A DNA stretch of 13,675 bases from assembly GCA_017414585.1 (NCBI GenBank), contig JAFQLN010000136.1, positions 1-13,675 on the forward strand, written 5' to 3'. This stretch comes from Clostridia bacterium. GTDB taxonomy: Bacteria > Bacillota_A > Clostridia > Oscillospirales > CAG-272. The notes beneath the pieces are model-generated. The model did no database searches and had not been told where the DNA came from. It was given only the letters and a program-made list of their open reading frames with translations. The position numbers and the translations under genes were made by a program. Shown here in pieces: positions 1-7,363 of the stretch. Each line of letters starts with the position of its first letter. The stretch's first letter is position 1.

Positions 1-20
1 AAGGGGGAAGGCTTTGGTGC
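1..20 (+). repeat. Fragment of family C palindromic repeat at the window edge
   Basis: These 20 bases are identical to positions 7855-7874, the right arm and tail of the left copy of the inverted repeat pair at 7798-8014. The rest of this copy lies beyond the left edge. The identity is seen directly; that it is a dispersed repeat is inferred from the three related copies in the window. Confidence 0.6.
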
Positions 21-51
21 AGACCGAACGGACACCTGACAGATATACCTT

Positions 52-89
52 CAACTTCAAATTGTCATATATAAGTAAATGCTGTTGCC
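52..89 (+). repeat. Family A repeat, solo copy (38 nt)
   Basis: This 38-nt stretch starts CAACTTCAAATT and ends AAGTAAATGCTGTTGCC. It matches 4161-4198 on the + strand and 3917-3954 on the - strand at the same length, with scattered differences. The other two copies form the termini of the element at 3917-4198, so this may be a solo end or the right end of an element that starts outside the window. The remainder of 1-184 shows no gene. Confidence 0.65.
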
Positions 90-184
90 GTGCGGCAGAC
101 TGCTGTCATCCTGCAAAAAAGCCCGAAACCGTATGAAAAAATTCGCTTTTCTAAATTCCCTCCCGACGAAAAAGTGCTGCGGCA

Positions 185-214
185 TTGACTTTTTCCGCCC
201 TTTTGTGGTACAAT
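185..214 (+). promoter_or_regulatory. Sigma-A-type promoter of the deacetylase/mnmA unit
   Basis: A -35 box TTGACT at 185-190 is followed by an 18-nt spacer and a -10 box TACAAT at 209-214. Transcription would start near 221, giving a short leader of about 40 nt before the ATG at 260. Confidence 0.75.
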
Positions 215-259
215 ATTATAATAATAAATGAGGAATTTTCACATAAAGAGAGACCTGCC

Positions 260-1360
260 ATGAAAAAATTATCAGCTGCGGCAGTCCTGCTTTTCACAGC
301 ACTTACCCTGACTGCCTGCCTGCGCGGTGAAACGGAGATTGCAAAAGATGCCGGCATCGGACGCGAAACGGACGCGAAGTACGAAGACCGCGATCCCGCC
401 ATCAATCCCGGAGATCTGCAGAACCAGCCCGAAACCTCCGCAGGATATACGCCCCCGCCGCTCGACAGCCCCGAAATTACGGGGACGGATACCCCTTCCG
501 AAACCGACGCATCTGCCGAAACGCCTCCCGCCGACGGCAAAACATGGGCTTTCGTAAACGGAAAATACGAATACTATTTCACCCCGCGTGACAAGACTGC
601 GCAGAACGATCTGTCCGACATGGCGAATGTATCCACCGCACCGTTCGAGGATCAGCCGGACGACTGGTACATCGGCAAGACCTCCTATGACGAATCCACC
701 GGCGAAGTCACCTACACCTGGGACCGCTATGACTCCACCATCCAGAAGGTTGAGCAGTACGGCGGCATCTACCGCGGCGACACATCACAGAAGGTCTGCT
801 ACTTCACCTTCGACTGCGGCTACGAGTACGGTCCGACCGGGGACATTCTCGACGTTCTGAAGGAAAAACAGGTGCCCGGCATCTTCTTCCTCACCGGACA
901 GTATGTCAAGGAGGAAAAAGAGCTGATTCAGCGGATGCTGGACGAAGGGCATATCGTGGGCAACCACACCGTCGGACACTACCGCGGCACCAAGCTCACC
1001 GCACAGCAGTTCGTGGATGAAATGCAGGGGCTGGAGGATCTCTTCTATGCGCAGTTCCCTGATGCGGATCCGATGATCTACTACCGTCCGCCGTACGGCA
1101 ACTGCAACGAATTCACGCTCCGTCTTGCCGACAAGATGGGCTACCGCACCGTCATGTGGTCGTATACGTACATGGACTTCGACACTTCCAACCAGCTTCC
1201 CTACGCGGATGCCATGGCGAAGGTCAAGTCCGGACTCCACCCGGGAGCGGTCTACCTCTTCCATACGGAATCCACCACCAATGCCGCCATCCTTGGCGAC
1301 TTCATCGACTGGGTCCGCGCACAGGGCTACGAAATCCTGCCGATCTGCGATATCAAGTAA
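260..1360 (+). CDS. pdaA: PdaA-like polysaccharide deacetylase lipoprotein
   Basis: A 366-aa NodB-type polysaccharide deacetylase that resembles the PdaA subfamily, which de-N-acetylates muramic acid of peptidoglycan during muramic delta-lactam formation. The start is ATG 260, because the open frame further upstream runs into the promoter. A lipoprotein signal has its lipobox LTAC ending at C20, so the protein should be anchored outside the membrane. A Pro/Thr/Glu-rich linker spans about residues 25-95, and the catalytic domain about 150-366. Motif 1 is TFDCGYE (183-189), motif 2 is NHTVGH (H236, H240), then RPPYG (276-280) and a terminal LFH (H335). The second motif 1 Asp of ordinary deacetylases is Cys here; PdaA enzymes also lack that Asp. 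GAGAG at 248-252 is a weak ribosome-binding site. mnmA follows after 57 nt. The family call is firm; the exact substrate is inferred. Confidence 0.88.
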   Translation: MKKLSAAAVLLFTALTLTACLRGETEIAKDAGIGRETDAKYEDRDPAINPGDLQNQPETSAGYTPPPLDSPEITGTDTPSETDASAETPPADGKTWAFVNGKYEYYFTPRDKTAQNDLSDMANVSTAPFEDQPDDWYIGKTSYDESTGEVTYTWDRYDSTIQKVEQYGGIYRGDTSQKVCYFTFDCGYEYGPTGDILDVLKEKQVPGIFFLTGQYVKEEKELIQRMLDEGHIVGNHTVGHYRGTKLTAQQFVDEMQGLEDLFYAQFPDADPMIYYRPPYGNCNEFTLRLADKMGYRTVMWSYTYMDFDTSNQLPYADAMAKVKSGLHPGAVYLFHTESTTNAAILGDFIDWVRAQGYEILPICDIK

Positions 1361-1417
1361 TTACCAAAACCGGAATCTTTCCCGGGATGAAATGTCCCAT
1401 ACCCAAGGAGAAAACCC

Positions 1418-2473
1418 ATGTCCCATATCATCGCCATGAGCGGCGGTGTTGATTCATCCGCTGCGCTCTATCTCAGACGGCAGAAATACCCCGACGCATC
1501 CCTGCTCGGTGTGACGCTCTCGCTTGCGTCTCCGGCTTCCGCTTTGCATGAAAACGATCTTTCCAATATCCGCGATGCAGCATCCGTCTGTCAGTCACAG
1601 GGCATCGAACACCGCGCCCTCGACGTCCACGAAGCCTTCCGGAAAACCGTCATGGACTATTTTTCTGCCGAATATCTCTCCGGACGCACGCCCAATCCCT
1701 GCGTTGTCTGCAACCGTGCGGTGAAATTCGGACTTCTTGCGGATTATGCAGACGAAAACGGCTGCGGCAGAATCATCACGGGTCACTATGCCCGATTGGA
1801 GGAAATCGACGGATACATCTACATCAAAAAAGCCGCCGACTGCACCAAGGATCAGAGCTATGTTCTCGCCTCCCTTTCGCAGGATCAGCTCCGCCGCGCC
1901 GAATTTCCGCTCGGGGAGTACACGAAAGCACAGATCCGTGCGCTTGCCGAAGAGCAGAACCTCATCAGTGCCCGCCGCCGCGACAGTCAGGACATCTGCT
2001 TCATTCCGGACGGGGACTACGTGCGCTTCATCCGCGAAACGACCGGCATTTCTCCCGAACCGGGCGACTATGTCAGCGAAGACGGAACGGTTCTCGGGCG
2101 GCACAAGGGTCACTGGTGCTACACGATCGGGCAGCGCAAAGGACTCGGCATTTCGATGGGAAAGCACGTGTTTGTTCTCGAAAAAGATGCACGGACGAAC
2201 CGCGTTACGCTCGGCAATGAAGACGGACTGTACAAAAAGCGCGTAGCTGTCCGCGATCTGCACTTTCCCTCCGATCCGAACACGCTTGAAAACAATCCGC
2301 ACTGCTCCGTCAAGCTCCGTTACAGTGCCTCCGAAGCCTGTGCCCTCTTCCACCGCACGGGAGAAAAGGAAGGCATTCTCGAATTCCGTACCGAACAGCG
2401 CGCACCCACACCGGGACAGTACGCCGTCATGTACAAAGGCGGCTATGTCATCGCGTCGGCAGTGATTGTGTAA
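1418..2473 (+). CDS. mnmA: tRNA 2-thiouridine synthase MnmA
   Basis: This 351-aa enzyme thiolates U34 in the wobble position of Lys, Glu and Gln tRNAs, using ATP to activate the base and persulfide sulfur passed on by a cysteine desulfurase route. The PP-loop SGGVDSS is at residues 8-14. GRTPNPCVVCNRAVKFG (89-105) holds the catalytic Cys98, with an extra Cys95. ITGHYAR (120-126), DCTKDQSYVLASL (141-153), DSQDICFI (189-196, second catalytic Cys194) and YTIGQRKGLG (235-244) are all present. The length is close to the usual ~360 aa, and the final beta domain reads through TPGQYAVMY. AAGGAG at 1405-1410 sits 7 nt before the ATG. The gene probably shares the deacetylase promoter, as no promoter is visible in the 57-nt gap. 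Confidence 0.96.
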   Translation: MSHIIAMSGGVDSSAALYLRRQKYPDASLLGVTLSLASPASALHENDLSNIRDAASVCQSQGIEHRALDVHEAFRKTVMDYFSAEYLSGRTPNPCVVCNRAVKFGLLADYADENGCGRIITGHYARLEEIDGYIYIKKAADCTKDQSYVLASLSQDQLRRAEFPLGEYTKAQIRALAEEQNLISARRRDSQDICFIPDGDYVRFIRETTGISPEPGDYVSEDGTVLGRHKGHWCYTIGQRKGLGISMGKHVFVLEKDARTNRVTLGNEDGLYKKRVAVRDLHFPSDPNTLENNPHCSVKLRYSASEACALFHRTGEKEGILEFRTEQRAPTPGQYAVMYKGGYVIASAVIV

Positions 2474-2480
2474 GAACAGC

Positions 2481-2530
2481 AAAAAAATGGGGCTGTCGCA
2501 CTTAGGGAAAAATCCCGAAATGCGACAGCC
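2481..2530 (-). terminator. Intrinsic terminator, strongest for leftward transcription
   Basis: A perfect 10-bp stem joins GGCTGTCGCA (2491-2500) to TGCGACAGCC (2521-2530), with an inner GGG/CCC. Read leftward the hairpin is followed after CCA by seven T, which suits termination of the small Cys-rich gene's transcript. Read rightward, after mnmA, the T tract is poor. The arm is echoed at 2708-2715 (TGCGACAG), the far side of the family B repeat. Confidence 0.65.
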
Positions 2531-2556
2531 TTGATTTGTATCCAGATTGTTTATTC

Positions 2557-2711
2557 GTTCTTTTTCTCCTTTAGCGAGGAGAAAAAGAACCAAAAAGAGG
2601 AACTTTTTTTGAAGTCTTGGGTATTTCGACCGTTGCGACGGTCGATTTAGGGCGCCGCCCTAAAAACCCGCGAGCTTTTGAAAAAGCTCGACCAAAACTT
2701 TTATACTTGCG
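2557..2711 (+). repeat. Family B hairpin-rich repeat, copy 1
   Basis: A roughly 155-nt non-coding repeat between the convergent mnmA and the Cys-rich gene; a second copy lies inverted at 10217-10373. It folds as consecutive hairpins. They are a 14-bp stem 2557-2570/2577-2590 with loop TTAGCG, AAAAAG/CTTTTT at about 2592-2608, CGACCGT-TGCG-ACGGTCG, TTTAGGGC-GCC-GCCCTAAA at about 2646-2664, and GAGCTTT-TGAA-AAAGCTC at about 2672-2689. Several stems differ from copy 2 by paired substitutions that keep the helices. Short open frames here are not credible genes. Confidence 0.75.
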
Positions 2712-2738
2712 ACAGACCCTTCGTTTTTTCAGGAAAGA

Positions 2739-2996
2739 TTATTCAGCGTCAGCGGTTTCTTCGCAGTCGCAGCAGTCGCAGCATTCTTCTTCTTCGCAGC
2801 AGCAGATGGGTTCAAATTCTTCATCTTCGTCAGCGAAGCATTCGTCGCAGTCACAGCAGTCGCCGTCGCATTCAAAAGTAACCTGGAAGTACTTCTTGAA
2901 TACAGTGTAGCATACAGCAACGAGAGCGCCGATGCTGACGAGTGCGCCGATAATCACAAAAATAACCTTTAAGGTTTCGCCGGTGCTTTTTTTCAT
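2739..2996 (-). CDS. Small single-pass membrane protein with acidic Cys-cluster tail
   Basis: I do not recognise the family. The product is 85 aa. A short Lys-containing N-terminus is followed by one membrane segment at about residues 9-32, then KK, then a tail of about 45 residues. The tail carries 13 cysteines in three clusters (C43, C47, C48, C50, C53; C65-C67; C72, C73, C75, C76, C78) among many Asp and Glu. This composition suggests metal binding, but no known Fe-S or zinc motif fits. The start is ATG 2996, because GGAGG (3005-3009) lies 8 nt upstream of it. The alternative ATG at 3002 would be only 2 nt from that site. It has its own promoter with palindromes and stands alone, with family B repeat and terminator downstream. 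The positive-inside pattern is weak, so topology is uncertain. Confidence 0.75.
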   Translation of the reverse strand: MKKSTGETLKVIFVIIGALVSIGALVAVCYTVFKKYFQVTFECDGDCCDCDECFADEDEEFEPICCCEEEECCDCCDCEETADAE

Positions 2997-3032
2997 GTTC
3001 ATATCCTCCGTTTGAGAAATTTTAAATTACGG

Positions 3033-3068
3033 TATACTACAGTATATCATATTTTCCGGAAAATTCAA
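3033..3068 (-). promoter_or_regulatory. Promoter with two palindromes for the Cys-rich protein
   Basis: Reading leftward, TTGAAT (3068-3063) and TATACT (3046-3041) are separated by 16 nt. A 14-bp palindrome TATACTACAGTATA (3033-3046) covers the -10 box and the likely start region. A second perfect palindrome, ATTTTCCGGAAAAT (3051-3064), fills the spacer. The positions suit binding by a dimeric regulator; no specific regulator can be named. Confidence 0.55.
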
Positions 3069-3167
3069 TAGCCAAATCATAAAAAATTTCTGAACAAGCG
3101 GGATTTCCGTATTATTTTTTCCGGATTGATGCGCATTATGTACCGTTCGGAAATTTTTTTGTTTTCT

Positions 3168-3719
3168 TTATTTTCCGCGGACAAAGAACCGTTCTGCGGC
3201 AAGCACCAGCGGCGGCACCAGCACGAACTGAATGAGAATGCCCGCCCATGTTCCGGTGACGGTATCGAGCAGTACCAGCCACGGTGTGAACGCTTCGCCG
3301 CCGAGTCCGAGCATCGTCATCTTCACAGCGGCGTACAGGATGCGTCCGCCGATCATGGATAAGGCAAGGGAGAGATAGAGAAATCCCGTTTTTTTCGGCA
3401 GAACCCGGTACAGCACACCCGCCAGAACCGCATATGCCGCCAGTTCAATCGCCATCGGAATCGCCGTCATCAGCGGAGGCATCCCGAACAGGACATGACG
3501 CAGAAGCGGTGCCGCCAGTCCTACAAGTGCGCCCCAGAACGGACCGCAGAGGTAGCCGGCAAGAAATGCGGGCAGATGCATCGGGGAGAGGAGTGCGCCG
3601 ATCTGCGGAATCTGCCCGGTCACGAACGGCAGAAGGAGTGCAATAGCGAGAAACAGCGCGGAAAAAGTGAGACTGCGGACACTGCCGCGGATTTTCGGAT
3701 GGATGGTTTTGTCAGTCAT
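3168..3719 (-). CDS. ECF transporter S component, pantothenate (PanT)-type look
   Basis: A 183-aa integral membrane protein with about six hydrophobic segments. It is the substrate-binding S subunit of an energy-coupling factor vitamin importer. TGQIPQIG (34-41), SPMHLPAFLAGYLCGP (45-60) and LLRHVLFGMPPL (72-83) resemble the COG4684/PanT group, so pantothenate is the best guess; another vitamin is possible. No EcfA, EcfA' or EcfT gene is in the window, so it would use a shared module encoded elsewhere, as group II S components do. The start is ATG 3719 with GGGAGG (3725-3730) 5 nt upstream; an open frame continues to 3821 but runs through the leader and terminator. It has a strong promoter and a structured leader, which suggests control by transcription attenuation. 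Confidence 0.85.
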   Translation of the reverse strand: MTDKTIHPKIRGSVRSLTFSALFLAIALLLPFVTGQIPQIGALLSPMHLPAFLAGYLCGPFWGALVGLAAPLLRHVLFGMPPLMTAIPMAIELAAYAVLAGVLYRVLPKKTGFLYLSLALSMIGGRILYAAVKMTMLGLGGEAFTPWLVLLDTVTGTWAGILIQFVLVPPLVLAAERFFVRGK

Positions 3720-3862
3720 AATGACCTCCCGTAAAGAATGATAGTCTTCCGGGAACGAAAAAAGCGCCCGGAAAAGAGCGGAGCTGGTCCCCGCTTCGGC
3801 GCCTTCATGACACGGATTCATATACAGAAATTTACAATGTACAGCTTCATGCTGTCCGTGTA
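3720..3862 (-). promoter_or_regulatory. Structured ~140-nt leader of the ECF S gene, candidate riboswitch
   Basis: Reading leftward from about 3860, ACACGGA (3861-3855) pairs with TCCGTGT (3816-3810). They enclose a CAGC/GCTG hairpin (3842-3854) and a weak TACA/TGTA pair, as a small three-way junction would. A terminator (3758-3805) follows. CCGGG (3771-3767), which overlaps the terminator's 3' arm, can instead pair with CCCGG (3753-3749). That same CCCGG can pair with CGGG (3731-3728) next to the ribosome-binding site. I could not match it to TPP, FMN, THF, preQ1, cobalamin or T-box signatures by eye. Confidence 0.5.
3758..3805 (-). terminator. Intrinsic terminator inside the ECF S gene leader
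   Basis: Reading leftward, AAGGCGCC (3805-3798) pairs with GGCGCTTT (3768-3761) over 8 bp with one G-U, followed by a run of six T (3763-3758). An inner GCGG/CCGC hairpin lies in the loop. Its place between promoter and start codon suggests attenuation rather than transcript end. Confidence 0.6.
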
Positions 3863-3865
3863 TGC

Positions 3866-3894
3866 ATTATACCACAGGAACAGATGGCTGTCAA
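3866..3894 (-). promoter_or_regulatory. Near-consensus sigma-A promoter of the ECF S gene
   Basis: Reading leftward, the consensus TTGACA (3894-3889), a 17-nt spacer ending TGTGG, and the consensus TATAAT (3871-3866). The start site would be near 3859-3860. Confidence 0.85.
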
Positions 3895-3916
3895 TACTGC
3901 CCCACTCTTTCCACAC

Positions 3917-4198
3917 GGCAGCAGCATTTACTTTTATATGAAAATTGGAAGTTGTTGCATTGGTGACGGGTGAAGAAATATCAAAAATCCGGTAGGGGAG
4001 GGGCTTGCTCCTCCCGTGAAGGAATCAGGTACGCACATAATTTTGTAATCAAATCGTCCGTGAAGATGATAAAATGCGGTTTATCCCAATCATTCGGCGG
4101 GAGGAGCAAGCCCCTCCCCTACCGTTATCCGAAAATATTCGACATCCGCTGACATATCGTCAACTTCAAATTTTATTTCTAAAGTAAATGCTGTTGCC
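3917..4198. mobile_element. MITE-like element with terminal and inner inverted repeats (family A ends)
   Basis: The two 38-nt ends, 3917-3954 and 4161-4198, are imperfect inverted copies of each other and match the solo copy at 52-89. Inside them is a perfect 27-bp inverted repeat, 3990-4016 region paired with 4098-4124; the certain core is 3991-4015 with 4099-4123, beginning GGTAGGGGAGGGGCTTGC. The centre (about 4017-4097) has no gene. The element is about 282 bp and non-coding, and lies between two divergent promoters. No convincing target-site duplication is visible. Mobility is inferred only from structure. Confidence 0.6.
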
Positions 4199-4267
4199 CC
4201 CACCCTTTCCGATCCGCTATAAAATGACGCGTGTGAACAAAATCCGATAATTATTCATAAAAAACCT

Positions 4268-4296
4268 TTGACTTTTCCCCGGTTATGCGCTATCAT
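4268..4296 (+). promoter_or_regulatory. Promoter of the activase-dehydratase operon
   Basis: TTGACT (4268-4273), a 17-nt spacer and TATCAT (4291-4296) precede the large gene; transcription would start near 4303, giving a ~65-nt leader. The region 4199-4267 shows nothing else recognisable. Confidence 0.65.
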
Positions 4297-4367
4297 ATTG
4301 AATGGTGCATTATCGAACTGCAATACTACGCAGTCCGTACTATAGATGAAAGTTTACAGAATAAAGG

Positions 4368-7340
4368 ATGGCTGATCCCTTGACCCATAACGAAAACCGC
4401 CGGCTGATCACGCTCGGCATTGATATCGGCTCCACAACCGCCAAACTCGCCGCTGTGGAAGACGGCAAACCCATACTCCAGACCTACGAACGGCACTTCT
4501 CCCAGATCCGCGAGACTGTGTGCCGGATGCTCCGTCTGGCGAAATATACCCTCGGCGACCGTCCCTTCACCGCTGCGCTCTCCGGTTCCGCAGGTCTCGG
4601 ACTGGCGAACGCTGCATCCATCCCCTTTGTGCAGGAAGTCTGGGCGACGGCGGAAGTAATCCGCAAAATGGATCCGGATACGTCAACCGTCATTGAACTG
4701 GGCGGCGAGGATGCAAAGATCATCTTCTTCTCCGGCGGCACGGACGAGCGCATGAACGGAACCTGTGCCGGCGGAACGGGTGCGTTCATCGACCAGATGG
4801 CGTCCCTGCTCGGCGTCACGCCCGACGAACTGGACGAACTTGCGCTGAAGCATCAGAAAATCTACCCGATTGCCTCCCGCTGCGGCGTATTCGCCAAGTC
4901 CGACATTCAGCCCCTGCTCAATCAGGGTGCGGCGAAGGAGGACATTGCAGCGAGCATTTATCAGGCGGTCGTCAATCAGACCATCGCCGGACTCGCACAG
5001 GGCAGAAAGATCGAAGGTCGGGTCATGTTCCTCGGCGGGCCGCTGTACTACTGCAAGGGACTGCGCGAACGCTTCACGGAAACATTGAAGCTCTCGCCGG
5101 AAAACGCCGTCTTCCCGGACTATGCGCGCAATGCCGTTTCCTTCGGCGCGGCGCTGTATGCCCAGACCGCTTCGGAAAAGACCTACACGATCGACAGCCT
5201 GCTTGCCCTGATCGAGAACGCTGAAATCCAGTCCACATCCACCCACACCGAACCCCTCTTTGCATCGGAAGACGAATACCGCACCTTCTCCGAACGCCAT
5301 GCAAAAGCGAAGGTGGACGTACTCGATCTCTCCGACTACCAGGGAACGGCAGCGCTCGGCATCGACTGTGGCTCCACGACAACCAAACTCGCCCTCATCG
5401 GTGAAAACAACGAACTGCTCTACACCTACTACGACTCCAACCGCGGCAATCCCGTACAGGTAGTCCGTGCGGAACTGGAGAATATCTATAAACGCTGCGG
5501 CGATCGGGTGCGCATCACCGCTTCCGCTGTTACCGGATACGGGGAAGATTTGATCCGGCACGCATTCGGCGTGGACTTCGGCATCGTCGAAACCGTCGCG
5601 CACTACACGGCCGCAAAATTCTTCAAGCCCGACGTGGATTTCATCCTCGACATCGGCGGGCAGGACATCAAGTGCTTCCGGATCAAAAACGGCGCGGTTG
5701 ACTCCATTATGCTCAACGAAGCGTGCTCGTCCGGATGCGGCTCGTTCATTGAAACCTTCGCGCATTCGATGCATCTGACCGCGGCGGAATTCGCAGAAAA
5801 AGCACTCTTTGCGAAAGCACCCGTCAATCTCGGCAGCCGGTGCACGGTCTTTATGAACTCGCAGGTCAAGCAGTCGCAGAAGGACGGCGCAACCGTGGAG
5901 GATATTTCCGCAGGGCTGTCCCTCTCCGTCGTCAAAAACGCGATTTATAAGGTCATCCGTGCGCACTCCCCGGACGAACTGGGCGAAAACATCGTCGTAC
6001 AGGGCGGCACCTTCTACAACGACGCGGTTCTGCGGGCGTTTGAACGGGAAATGGGACGCGAAGTCATCCGTCCGACAATTGCGGGGCTGATGGGCGCATA
6101 CGGCGCAGCACTGTACGCAAAGGAAAAAGCGGAAAAAGACGGGACCGGGACAAGCCTGATCTCCTCCGACGCGCTCGCGGAATTTGTACACACCTCGAAA
6201 ACCACGACCTGCCGCGGCTGCACGAACAACTGCCTGCTCACGGTCAACACCTTCCCGGGCGGGAAAAAATTCATCTCCGGCAACAAGTGCGAAAAAGGTG
6301 CGGGCAATGCGGCGGCTGTCGAAAATGTCCCGAACCTGCACGAATTCAAACGGGAAACGCTTCTTGCGATGGCGCCGGAAGAGATCCCGGAAACAATCGG
6401 TCCGCGCGGGGTGATCGGACTGCCGCTCTGTCTCGGAATGTACGAACTGCTCCCGCTGTGGGTGAACGTCTTTTCCTCCCTCGGCTTCACGCCCGTATCG
6501 TCCGGTATGTCCTCGAAGAAGATTTACGAAAAGGGACAGTTCTCCATTCCCTCCGACACAGCCTGCTATCCGGCGAAAATCATGCACGGACACATCGAAA
6601 AGCTGTGTGAAGCGGGATGCGATACGATTTTCTATCCCCGTCTGACATGGAATATTGACGAGCACGACAGCGACAACCACTACAACTGTCCCGTCGTCGC
6701 CTACTACAGCGAACTGCTCCGCACGAACATGGATGTGCTTTCGGACAGACGCTTCCTCTACCCGTACCTGTCCCTCGAATCCCCGAAGGCACTGGCGAAT
6801 ACGCTCTGGAAGGAACTTCATCCGCTCTTCCCCGACATGAAAAAATCCGAAGTGCGGCGTGCGGCGGACAACGGCTTCCGTGCCCTGCAGGATTATCTGG
6901 AAGCTGTGCAGATGGAAGGCGAACGCGCACTCCGTTTTGCACGGGAAGCGGGAAAGCCCGTGATGATTCTCGCGGGAAGACCGTACCATGCGGACAGCGA
7001 AATCGGTCACGGCATCGACAAGCTGGCGCTCTCGCTCGGCTTCGTGGTCGTCTCGGAAGACGCAGTCTGCCATCTTGCGAAAACGCCGGAAGTGCACGTT
7101 CTGAATCAGTGGACATACCACAGCCGGCTGTACCGTGCGGCGGCGTTTGCGGCTGAGAACAAGGACGTCCAGCTCGTGCAGCTCGTATCGTTCGGCTGCG
7201 GCGTGGACGCGATCACCACGGACGAAGTCAAGCGGATTCTCGAATCCCGCGGAAAGTACTACACGCAGATCAAGATTGACGAAATTGCCAATCTGGGTGC
7301 GGTAAAGATCAGACTGCGCAGTCTGGCGGCGGTGCTGTAA
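4368..7340 (+). CDS. Tandem acyl-CoA dehydratase activase-type ATPase with DUF2229 region
   Basis: This 990-aa protein has two BcrAD/BadFG ATPase domains (about residues 13-265 and 327-585) and a DUF2229-type region (about 610-990). Each ATPase has a phosphate-binding loop (GIDIGSTTAK 17-26; GIDCGSTTTK 331-340) and the two cysteines that in 2-hydroxyacyl-CoA dehydratase activases hold a [4Fe-4S] cluster at the dimer interface (C133 and C172; C453/C457 and C492). A CxxCxxxC plus distant C (C615, C618, C622, C641) could bind a further cluster. PSDTACYPAK (728-737) matches a motif in the 432-aa neighbour. Relatives hydrolyse ATP to push a low-potential electron to a partner; the natural substrate of this subgroup is unknown. 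The combined length with the 8079 gene is ~1,420 aa, the size of the fused relatives. ATG 4368 lies inside AAAGGATG, so TTG 4380 is an alternative start. Confidence 0.88.
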   Translation: MADPLTHNENRRLITLGIDIGSTTAKLAAVEDGKPILQTYERHFSQIRETVCRMLRLAKYTLGDRPFTAALSGSAGLGLANAASIPFVQEVWATAEVIRKMDPDTSTVIELGGEDAKIIFFSGGTDERMNGTCAGGTGAFIDQMASLLGVTPDELDELALKHQKIYPIASRCGVFAKSDIQPLLNQGAAKEDIAASIYQAVVNQTIAGLAQGRKIEGRVMFLGGPLYYCKGLRERFTETLKLSPENAVFPDYARNAVSFGAALYAQTASEKTYTIDSLLALIENAEIQSTSTHTEPLFASEDEYRTFSERHAKAKVDVLDLSDYQGTAALGIDCGSTTTKLALIGENNELLYTYYDSNRGNPVQVVRAELENIYKRCGDRVRITASAVTGYGEDLIRHAFGVDFGIVETVAHYTAAKFFKPDVDFILDIGGQDIKCFRIKNGAVDSIMLNEACSSGCGSFIETFAHSMHLTAAEFAEKALFAKAPVNLGSRCTVFMNSQVKQSQKDGATVEDISAGLSLSVVKNAIYKVIRAHSPDELGENIVVQGGTFYNDAVLRAFEREMGREVIRPTIAGLMGAYGAALYAKEKAEKDGTGTSLISSDALAEFVHTSKTTTCRGCTNNCLLTVNTFPGGKKFISGNKCEKGAGNAAAVENVPNLHEFKRETLLAMAPEEIPETIGPRGVIGLPLCLGMYELLPLWVNVFSSLGFTPVSSGMSSKKIYEKGQFSIPSDTACYPAKIMHGHIEKLCEAGCDTIFYPRLTWNIDEHDSDNHYNCPVVAYYSELLRTNMDVLSDRRFLYPYLSLESPKALANTLWKELHPLFPDMKKSEVRRAADNGFRALQDYLEAVQMEGERALRFAREAGKPVMILAGRPYHADSEIGHGIDKLALSLGFVVVSEDAVCHLAKTPEVHVLNQWTYHSRLYRAAAFAAENKDVQLVQLVSFGCGVDAITTDEVKRILESRGKYYTQIKIDEIANLGAVKIRLRSLAAVL

Positions 7341-7363
7341 GGGATACCTGCCCAAATGTCATC

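Noticed and set aside
185..259. N-terminal extension of the deacetylase from a TTG at 185
   Set aside because: The TTG is part of the -35 box; the ATG at 260 gives a proper lipoprotein signal sequence.
2617..2910. Ser/Gln-rich open frame on the + strand
   Set aside because: It combines the family B repeat with the antisense of the Cys-rich gene; the Ser/Gln runs are the complement of the Cys/Asp/Glu codons.
3114..3158. Possible terminator for the ECF S gene (TTTCCG/CGGAAA)
   Set aside because: The loop is about 25 nt and the T run lies on the + side, so it does not suit leftward transcription; too weak to annotate.
3970..4152. 60-aa open frame inside the MITE-like element
   Set aside because: It runs through both inner inverted repeats, has no ribosome-binding site and resembles no protein.
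3900..4210. Target-site duplication flanking the MITE-like element
   Set aside because: CTCTTTCC on the left and CCCTTTCC on the right are similar, but they are mismatched and offset unequally from the ends.
4683..7355. 890-aa open frame on the - strand
   Set aside because: It lies entirely antisense to the activase-type gene, shows no family motif, and its openness follows from the strong GC-rich codon bias of the real gene.
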